Assembly: GCF_014642175.1 (NCBI RefSeq)
Contig: NZ_BMIL01000001.1
Coordinates: 186,001-250,000 of the forward strand
Direction: 5' to 3'
DNA from: Pedobacter quisquiliarum
Lineage (GTDB): Bacteria > Bacteroidota > Bacteroidia > Sphingobacteriales > Sphingobacteriaceae
DNA length: 64,000 nt
Position 1 is the first letter of the stretch. Each line of letters begins with the position of its first letter. The position numbers were made by a program, and so were the translations under genes. The notes under the pieces were generated by a model that saw only the letters and a list, made by a program, of their open reading frames with translations, was not told the DNA's origin and searched no databases. Shown here one piece after another: positions 58,092 through 64,000 of this stretch.

Positions 58092-58781
58092 TTGAAAGAA
58101 GAACTACCCCAATTTAATTCTACCTTTTCGATCGATTGCGTGATTTTCGGTTTTGACGGTGGGGAGCTGAAAATCCTCCTTATTGAGCGAAATGAAGAGC
58201 CATTCAAAGATTGGTGGGCACTGCCTGGAAATCTCGTTAGGGCAAATGAAAGTTTAGATCAGTCCGCCTCTCGCATTCTTAACGAGTTGACCGGACTTGG
58301 AGATATATACATGGAGCAGTATTACACTTTCGGCGATCCTGATCGTCACCCACAAGGGCGTGTGGTTAGTATTGCTTATTATGCTTTATTGCGCTTAGGT
58401 GGTGATAAGGCGCTTAAGCCTATTAGCACCTATGCAAAACAGGCGCACTGGGTTAATGTTAAAGATCTCCCTAAGCTTGCGTTCGACCATCAGCAGATTT
58501 TCGACAAGGGTTTGGAGAAGATCAAAAGGCGTATCAAACATCAGCCAATTGCATTTGAGTTACTTCCTGAAAAGTTCACCCTGACGCAATTACAAAATGT
58601 ATATGAGCTGATTCTGGGTAAAAAACTAGATAAGCGAAACTTCAGAAAGAAGATGTTAAGCTTCGGTGTACTGAGGGACCTGGATGAAAAACAAAAAGGA
58701 GTGTCGTTCCGCGCAGCGACATTATACCGTTTTGATAAACGAAAATACGCCAAATTATTTGGTAAAGAAATCTCTTTCTAG
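58092..58781 (+). CDS. NUDIX-domain transcriptional regulator (NrtR/AraR type)
   Basis: About 229 residues from a TTG at 58092. An in-frame TTG at 58038 would add 18 residues, and no ATG lies before the conserved domain. N-terminal NUDIX domain: IDCVIFGFDGGELKILLIER, WWALPGNLVRANESLDQSAS, RILNELTGLGD. The Nudix box is degenerate (RILNEL instead of RExxEE), so hydrolase activity is probably lost. A C-terminal winged-helix domain (about 145-225, FTLTQLQNVYELILGKKLDK) is the DNA-binding part. Such regulators sense ADP-ribose or sugars and repress nearby genes. Its likely targets are its own promoter and the divergent pfkA operon. Confidence 0.82.
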   Translation: MKEELPQFNSTFSIDCVIFGFDGGELKILLIERNEEPFKDWWALPGNLVRANESLDQSASRILNELTGLGDIYMEQYYTFGDPDRHPQGRVVSIAYYALLRLGGDKALKPISTYAKQAHWVNVKDLPKLAFDHQQIFDKGLEKIKRRIKHQPIAFELLPEKFTLTQLQNVYELILGKKLDKRNFRKKMLSFGVLRDLDEKQKGVSFRAATLYRFDKRKYAKLFGKEISF

Positions 58782-58811
58782 AAGGTTCCGATCCATAAGA
58801 AACCTTAAACG

Positions 58812-58847
58812 AAAAACGCCGGTCATTTTATAGATGCCGGCGTTTTT
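58812..58847. terminator. Bidirectional terminator
   Basis: AAAAACGCCGG pairs with CCGGCGTTTTT between the convergent NUDIX regulator and kinase genes. Confidence 0.8.
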
Positions 58848-58875
58848 ATTATGCTTTGGTATTGGGATTTCCCAA

Positions 58876-59739
58876 TTACTTTGTCATTTTAGAAGTTCTT
58901 AAATGGTAGTCTACAAGGTCATCTATAGGTGAACGGATGATTTTACCAATGCCCATTTCGTATTTGTCTGCAACAACGCTCAGGATATCTCTGAAGCTGT
59001 AGCCCACTGAACCAATTACGTTTAACTTGTAGTCTTTGTAGTTTGGATAGTGAATAACAAGGTTTTCAAAGAATGCACTGAATGCATAGCTCACGGTATT
59101 AAATGTGTATTCTTCATAGCTGTCCTTAAAGTCATAAAGGAATTTACTGAAGCTTGCACAGAAACGGTTGGGAAGGGGTTTGTTGTAGATGTTGTCGAAT
59201 ATATCTTCGTTGGTTAATGCAAAATTATCATAGAATGCTTCTCTCAAACCTTTAGGCATGTAGCCTTTCATGTAGTCAGCAAGAATGCGCTTGCCGATAT
59301 AGCAACCACTACCTTCATCACCCAGGAAATAACCAAGTGAGTCGATGTTTAAAGAAATGTCTTTACCGTCATAAAGACAAGTGTTTGTGCCGGTACCAAG
59401 GATTGCGGCAAAACCTTCTTCATCTCCAAGTAATGCTCTGCAAGATGCAAGTAAGTCGTGGCCAATGTTGATTTCCGCATTCGGGAAGATTTGTTGCATG
59501 GCGTCTGCTACAATCTTTTTGTTCGTGTCAGTCGAACATCCAGCACCATAATAGTAAACTTCAGTAAGCTTCTCTGTTTCTAAATGATCTGGTAAGCCTA
59601 CTTTTAATGAACCAACAATATATTCTGTATTTGAGAAATATGGATTATATCCTTCAGTATTGAAAAGTATCTTTCTTCCAGCTTCGTTAATTAAACACCA
59701 ATTGGTTTTGGTGGAACCTCCATCTGCAATAACTATCAT
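58876..59739 (-). CDS. BadF/BadG-type sugar kinase (N-acetylglucosamine kinase-like)
   Basis: A 287-residue ASKHA-fold kinase with all nucleotide motifs intact: phosphate-1 VIADGGSTKTNWCLI, phosphate-2 AAILGTGTNTCLYDG and GYFLGDEGSGCYIGKRIL. The family phosphorylates N-acetylglucosamine or related amino sugars, so a role in cell-wall sugar recycling is likely. It is a paralogue of the degenerate copy in the pfkA operon. Single gene, with a -7-like TACATTTA (complement of 59761-59768) upstream. Confidence 0.85.
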   Translation of the reverse strand: MIVIADGGSTKTNWCLINEAGRKILFNTEGYNPYFSNTEYIVGSLKVGLPDHLETEKLTEVYYYGAGCSTDTNKKIVADAMQQIFPNAEINIGHDLLASCRALLGDEEGFAAILGTGTNTCLYDGKDISLNIDSLGYFLGDEGSGCYIGKRILADYMKGYMPKGLREAFYDNFALTNEDIFDNIYNKPLPNRFCASFSKFLYDFKDSYEEYTFNTVSYAFSAFFENLVIHYPNYKDYKLNVIGSVGYSFRDILSVVADKYEMGIGKIIRSPIDDLVDYHLRTSKMTK

Positions 59740-60155
59740 GTTAATTTAAATTTTTCGGGATAAATGTAGAAATTCTTAATTCGTTGAGATTAGTTTTTTT
59801 CATAATTTATTTTTTCACTGTTTCTAAGCGTTTGACATTAGGTTAATTTCAGGTTACTATTTGGTTAAGGAAGTACCAGGAGATATTAAATAATCGACGG
59901 TTCGGCCCTAAAATTACGTTTGTTATTGTCATTTCCAAATTTTAACGGTCGATTGAGATATATTTTGTTACCCTTTTGAACACTTCGTGGCGATTATTAA
60001 ATTTCAGATTTGCTTTAGGTAAGTAAAAGAAAATCAAATTGTGAACCCCGATTTTATGTCTGCGATGGACATTCGCTAGCGCAGGTCGTGTAAAATTTTA
60101 ATTGCTTCATGCAATGGCGTTTCACAATGTTAATATTTGTATTAAACCTGATAAG
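59740..60155. other. 416-base divergent intergenic region
   Basis: AT-rich gap between the kinase (minus) and threonine aldolase (plus). It contains a weak minus-strand -7 box (59761-59768) and, near 60131-60139, TAATATTTG as a possible weak plus-strand promoter. AATCGAC (about 59892) and GTCGATT (about 59950) are distant short inverted arms of doubtful meaning. No gene, tRNA or riboswitch was seen. Confidence 0.5.
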
Positions 60156-61184
60156 ATGATAAATAAAATAGATTTTAGAAGCGATACAGTAACCAGGCCT
60201 ACAGCAGAGATGCGGGAAGCCATGATGCAGGCAAAGGTTGGTGACGACGTTTTCGAAGAAGATGAGACCGTTAATGCGCTGGAAGCAAAGTTATGCCGCA
60301 TGTTTAATATGGATGCTGCTTTATACTGCCCTTCGGGCACCATGACCAACCAGATTGCGATTAAATGCTTTACCAACCCGATGGATGAGGTGATTTGCGA
60401 CCAGACTGCCCATGTATACCGCTATGAAGGTGGTGGAATCGCATACAATTCCCTTGCATCTGTGCGCCTCTTGCATGGTGAACGTGGGATCTTAACTACG
60501 GAACTGATCGAGCCTGAAATTAACGAGGAGAACATCCATTACCCAAATTCAAGCCTTGTAGTGCTAGAAAATACCGTAAATAAAGGTGGTGGAGCCTGTT
60601 ACAAACTAGATCAGATTGCGCCGATACATACGCTATGCAGTATAAAAGGATTGAAATTACATCTCGACGGCGCACGCTTGTTTAATGCTTTAATTGCCAC
60701 GGGCGATAAAGCAAAAGATTACGGCCAGTATTTCGATGGAATTTCCATTTGTCTCTCTAAAGGACTGGGTGCTCCAGTGGGTTCTGTGTTGTTGGCATCC
60801 AAAGAAACCATAAAGAAAGCCCGGAAAATACGTAAGGTTTTAGGTGGCGGAATGCGTCAGGCGGGCTTTTTAGCTGCAGCGGGCATCTATGCACTAGATC
60901 ATCATGTGGAAAGGCTGAAAACCGACCATGCTCATGCAAAGGTTATTGCAAAGACCTTATCGGAACTAAGCTGGGTAAATGCCGTAATGCCCGTTGAGAC
61001 CAACATCATCATATTTCAGGTGAAGCCCAAGTATGAGGCTGTGGAGGTCGTTAGGAAGTTAACGGAAAAAGGCATTTTATGCAACACTACGAACAGAGAT
61101 ACGATCAGGTTTGTTACGCATCTTGATATTTCCACCGAGATGGTAGATCGTGCAATCGAAATCCTGTTACATTTGTACCCATAA
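60156..61184 (+). CDS. ltaE: Low-specificity L-threonine aldolase
   Basis: Start taken at the ATG at 60156 (MINKIDFRSDTVT), the usual N-terminus of the family; the ATG at 60102 would add 18 unconserved residues. The 342-residue PLP enzyme cleaves L-threonine or allo-threonine to glycine and acetaldehyde. FRSDTVTRPTAEMREAM, GDDVFEEDETVNALE, LHLDGARLFNA and ICLSKGLGAPVGSVL (Schiff-base Lys in SKGLG) are present. It is followed by the biotin carboxylase gene after 15 bases, probably in one operon. Confidence 0.94.
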   Translation: MINKIDFRSDTVTRPTAEMREAMMQAKVGDDVFEEDETVNALEAKLCRMFNMDAALYCPSGTMTNQIAIKCFTNPMDEVICDQTAHVYRYEGGGIAYNSLASVRLLHGERGILTTELIEPEINEENIHYPNSSLVVLENTVNKGGGACYKLDQIAPIHTLCSIKGLKLHLDGARLFNALIATGDKAKDYGQYFDGISICLSKGLGAPVGSVLLASKETIKKARKIRKVLGGGMRQAGFLAAAGIYALDHHVERLKTDHAHAKVIAKTLSELSWVNAVMPVETNIIIFQVKPKYEAVEVVRKLTEKGILCNTTNRDTIRFVTHLDISTEMVDRAIEILLHLYP

Positions 61185-61199
61185 CCAAAAAACTTGTTC

Positions 61200-62681
61200 A
61201 TGAAAAAAATCCTGATTGCCAATAGGGGTGAAATTGCATTGCGAATTATGCGCTCTGCAAAAGAGATGGGGATCGCTACAGTAGCTGTTTATTCCGAGGC
61301 TGACCGCACTGCGCTCCATGTACAATATGCAGATGAAGCTTTTTGCATTGGTCCAGCAGCATCCAACCAGTCGTACCTTGTCGGTGAAAAGATCATAGAA
61401 GCGTGTAAACGCAGCGGTGCTGATGCCGTGCATCCCGGATACGGATTTCTTTCCGAGAATGCAGCGTTTGCAAGGCAGGTTGTTGCCGCAGGCATAACAT
61501 TTATTGGCCCAACGCCGGAAGCCATGGAGATCATGGGCAACAAGCTATCCGCAAAGGCTGCAGCGTTGAAGTACGATATCCCTATGGTGCCCGGTACAGA
61601 AGAGGCAATCACGGATGTTGAGGAAGCAAAGCAAAGGGCCGTGGAAGTTGGTTTCCCAATCCTGATCAAAGCCGCCGCAGGTGGTGGTGGAAAGGGCATG
61701 CGCATCGTAAACAACGTTGAAGATTTTACTGAACAAATGGGACTTGCTGTAAGTGAAGCAACCTCCGCTTTTGGCGACGGCTCCGTATTCATAGAACGTT
61801 ATGTTTCCTCTCCGCGACACATTGAAATTCAGGTTTTGGGCGATACACATGGTAACATTGTTCATCTCTTTGAGCGGGAGTGTTCCATCCAAAGGAGGCA
61901 CCAGAAAGTTGTTGAAGAAGCACCATCAAGCGTACTTACGCCAGAAATCCGCGAGCGCATGGGTAAATGCGCAGTAGATGTTGCACGTTCCGTGAATTAC
62001 GTTGGCGCAGGTACCGTGGAGTTTATTCTGGATGAGAACCTGGACTTCTTTTTCCTGGAAATGAATACTAGACTTCAGGTGGAACATCCGGTTACGGAAA
62101 TGATCACCGGTCTGGATCTGGTTAAGGAACAAATTAAAATCGCAAGAGGAGCGTCCTTAACCTATAAACAAGCGGACCTCAAAATCAACGGCCATGCCAT
62201 TGAACTTAGGGTATACGCTGAAGATCCTGAGAACAATTTCTTGCCAGATATCGGCACGCTCGCGACCTACAAAACGCCTAAAGGCAGTGGTGTACGCGTA
62301 GATGACGGCTTTGAGCAAGGCATGGATATTCCAATTTACTATGATCCGATGATTGCAAAGCTGATCACCTTCGGTGCCACTAGAGCAGAAGCCATAGACC
62401 GGATGGTGAGAGCCATAGCAGAATATGAGATTACCGGGATACAAACCACGCTATCCTTTGGTAGGTTTGTGATGCTGCATGATGCCTTCCGTTCAGGTCA
62501 TTTCGATACCCACTTTGTAGGAAAATACTACAAACCGGGGATTGATAAATCAGAAGATGAAACCGAGGCCATGATTGCTGCCCTGGTAGCAATCAACAAA
62601 TTGAATAATAAAGGCGGATCAGATTTGCAGCCGCAATCCGGGTCGACCAACAATTGGCGACAAAACAGAATAAAATACTAA
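61200..62681 (+). CDS. accC: Biotin carboxylase (acetyl-/propionyl-CoA carboxylase subunit)
   Basis: A 493-residue ATP-grasp enzyme that carboxylates biotin on its carrier protein. KKILIANRGEIALRIMRSA opens it, and ATP-grasp loop AAAGGGGKGMRIV, ERDCS-like ERECSIQRRHQKVVEEAPS, FLEMNTRLQVEHPVTE and RVYAEDP are the family motifs. The ATG at 61200 matches other AccC proteins. It is about 45 residues longer than E. coli AccC, with a charged C-terminal tail (about 450-493). No carrier (accB) or transferase gene is adjacent, so it must pair with subunits elsewhere; acetyl-, propionyl- or pyruvate-type use cannot be told. Confidence 0.92.
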   Translation: MKKILIANRGEIALRIMRSAKEMGIATVAVYSEADRTALHVQYADEAFCIGPAASNQSYLVGEKIIEACKRSGADAVHPGYGFLSENAAFARQVVAAGITFIGPTPEAMEIMGNKLSAKAAALKYDIPMVPGTEEAITDVEEAKQRAVEVGFPILIKAAAGGGGKGMRIVNNVEDFTEQMGLAVSEATSAFGDGSVFIERYVSSPRHIEIQVLGDTHGNIVHLFERECSIQRRHQKVVEEAPSSVLTPEIRERMGKCAVDVARSVNYVGAGTVEFILDENLDFFFLEMNTRLQVEHPVTEMITGLDLVKEQIKIARGASLTYKQADLKINGHAIELRVYAEDPENNFLPDIGTLATYKTPKGSGVRVDDGFEQGMDIPIYYDPMIAKLITFGATRAEAIDRMVRAIAEYEITGIQTTLSFGRFVMLHDAFRSGHFDTHFVGKYYKPGIDKSEDETEAMIAALVAINKLNNKGGSDLQPQSGSTNNWRQNRIKY

Positions 62682-62682
62682 G

Positions 62683-63267
62683 ATGTTCACAGGAATAATT
62701 GAAACACTCGGCACCATAACATCCATTGTTAAAGAAATGGATAATGTTCATTATACCATCAGCTCCGATATTAGCAGCGCTTTGAAAATCGATCAAAGCG
62801 TTGCCCATAATGGGGTCTGTCTTACGGTTGTTGCGAGCGATGGGGATACGCATACCGTAACTGCTATCGAAGAAACTTTAAATAAAACCAACCTCGGCGA
62901 ACTTCAGGTAGGCTCCATGGTAAACCTGGAACGTTGTATGCAAATGAATGGCCGCCTCGATGGCCATATTGTTCAGGGGCATGTAGATCAAACAGCAATC
63001 TGTATTAAAAAAGCCGAGCTGGAAGGAAGTTGGGAATACCGCTTCAAATATGCTGCTGATGGTGGAAATGTTACGGTTGAAAAGGGCTCGATCTGTATTA
63101 ATGGAATCAGCCTAACGGTTGTAAATTCTGCAGCTGATGAATTCTCAGTGTTCATCATTCCTTATACACATGAGCACACGAATCTGAAAACGGTCGGGGA
63201 AGGATCTACGGTCAACCTCGAGTTTGATATCATCGGAAAGTACGTTGCGCGCTTGTTGAACAAGTAA
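62683..63267 (+). CDS. ribE: Riboflavin synthase alpha chain
   Basis: A 194-residue enzyme that dismutates two 6,7-dimethyl-8-ribityllumazine to riboflavin. Two lumazine-binding repeats are seen: the first starts MFTGIIETLGTI and contains HNGVCLTVV, the second starts near GHIVQGHVDQTA and contains INGISLTVVN. It follows accC after one base with no FMN riboswitch or own promoter visible. Confidence 0.95.
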   Translation: MFTGIIETLGTITSIVKEMDNVHYTISSDISSALKIDQSVAHNGVCLTVVASDGDTHTVTAIEETLNKTNLGELQVGSMVNLERCMQMNGRLDGHIVQGHVDQTAICIKKAELEGSWEYRFKYAADGGNVTVEKGSICINGISLTVVNSAADEFSVFIIPYTHEHTNLKTVGEGSTVNLEFDIIGKYVARLLNK

Positions 63268-63310
63268 CGTGGTTAATGAACAACTAACTTGTTGGTTTAA
63301 CAAATTAACT

Positions 63311-63759
63311 TTAGTTGGTTAGTGCTTTGATTCTGCCCTTGACATAATTGATGTTTTCCATCGCTGACTTTTCATCAGGGCTGCTTCTCAGGTATTGTCG
63401 ATAGTACCTTAGGGCAGCAGCTTTATTTTTCAGCTTCAGATCATTCAGCAAACCGAGACTATAATAGATTTCAGTATTGTTGGAAAACTGAAGTGCCTTA
63501 AGGTAGGCACTTTGCGCAGCCTTGTAGGTGCCAGCACTTTCATGTGTGTAAGCAAGAAAGTTGTAATAACTTGAAACATTAGGTGATATAGAAGCTTCTA
63601 GGTGGCTTTAATATACGCCTGTGCATGTTTCACATCTTTAAGCTTTTCATAGCAGATTGCGGTATAATACAAATCTTTCCTGATCATCAGCATTTAGAAC
63701 CTGGGCCTGCGCAGGTAAAATCAGGAGGAGGAGGAACGCAATAAAGTAAAGATGTTTCA
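63311..63759 (-). pseudogene. Small exported TPR protein broken by two frameshifts
   Basis: Reading on the minus strand from the ATG at 63759 gives a signal peptide (MKHLYFIAFLLLLILPAQAQ), then the frame is lost. A second frame gives KDLYYTAICYEKLKDVKHAQ and stops near 63600. A third frame, shifted by one base, continues EASISPNVSSYYNFLAYTHE, then TPR-like YKAAQSAYLKALQFSNN, and ends KGRIKALTN at a stop at 63311-63313. The three pieces join into one sensible TPR protein of about 148 residues. Either the gene is decayed or the assembly has two indel errors. Confidence 0.7.
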
Positions 63760-64000
63760 TAGCAGCTTGTATCTATTAACTAAGATATTAGTTGTGTTAT
63801 TTAAATCCAAGCTTACTTAACAGAAAGCAGTGAATTTCCTAGCTTTCGAATCCAAATTCTTGAACAAAGAAACCCCAGATAAGACTGAAAAAGAAACCAT
63901 AACCCCGTAGGCGCAATATTGGTACGATTTTTTCTGGGTGCTCAACAACACGCATTAAAGTATAAGTTTGAAATTTATCTTAGTTTTACACACAAACAAA

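Noticed and set aside
62560-62683. FMN riboswitch upstream of ribE
   Set aside because: The gap to accC is one base and no RFN-like sequence was seen within the accC 3' end.
63839-63955. A 38-codon minus-strand open frame with an aromatic, hydrophobic middle (GYGFFFSLIWGFFVQEF) near the window end
   Set aside because: Too short to judge, no promoter or ribosome site in front of it and no family recognised; such frames occur by chance in AT-rich gaps.

Overview
The window comes from a member of the Bacteroidota, most likely the Sphingobacteriaceae (Pedobacter-like). The reasons are the promoter style (repeated -7 boxes of the form TAnnTTTG), the general lack of Shine-Dalgarno sequences, the Bacteroidota order of the division/cell-wall (dcw) cluster (mraZ to ftsZ without murF or ddl), PafA-type alkaline phosphatase, a stand-alone TonB-dependent receptor, an HU-CCDC81/SPOR protein and an IcmF-type fused acyl-CoA mutase. 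It reads as ordinary chromosome: no insertion sequence, integrase, CRISPR array, rRNA or tRNA was seen.

Layout. 1-6.9 kb: a cut-off class III aminotransferase divergent from a thioredoxin, a coiled-coil lipoprotein, the fused mutase IcmF and the phosphatase PafA. 6.9-16.1 kb: one long minus-strand run for the cell envelope (1008-residue TPR protein, plug-less beta-barrel, HU/SPOR membrane protein, ExbB, ExbD, TonB-like protein) ending in folC. 16.2-19.4 kb: pyrR-pyrB with an almost leaderless promoter, a DCC-family protein, an 11-bp repeat/hairpin element and a Tat-exported TIM-barrel lipoprotein. 19.4-23.3 kb: a stressosome operon (RsbR, RsbS, RsbT, an ATPase-PP2C phosphatase, a soluble histidine kinase). 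23.4-39.2 kb: the complete dcw cluster, preceded by three MraZ-type repeats and with an inverted pair of DnaA-box-like sites in front of ftsZ.

39.2-49.6 kb: an alpha-oxoamine-synthase-like PLP enzyme, dapA, ligA, an AcpH-like protein, tyrS, and a three-gene operon of penicillin acylase, a small membrane protein and a LuxE-like protein. 49.6-60 kb: a TonB-dependent receptor, glycogen branching enzyme, and a glycolytic operon pfkA - BadF-type kinase homologue - gapA, in which the kinase homologue has lost its phosphate-1 motif. A NUDIX-type regulator is divergent from it and an intact paralogue of the kinase follows. 60-64 kb: threonine aldolase, biotin carboxylase and riboflavin synthase, then a small TPR gene broken by frameshifts.

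Together the genes cover envelope construction (DAP synthesis, lipid II synthesis, septation, outer-membrane energisation), central carbon storage and use, and one partner-switching signalling system. The points most worth a second look are the stressosome-kinase operon with repeated RsbT-like domains, the TPR/barrel/HU-SPOR/Exb cluster, the probable pseudokinase inside the glycolytic operon, and the DnaA-box-like palindrome upstream of ftsZ.
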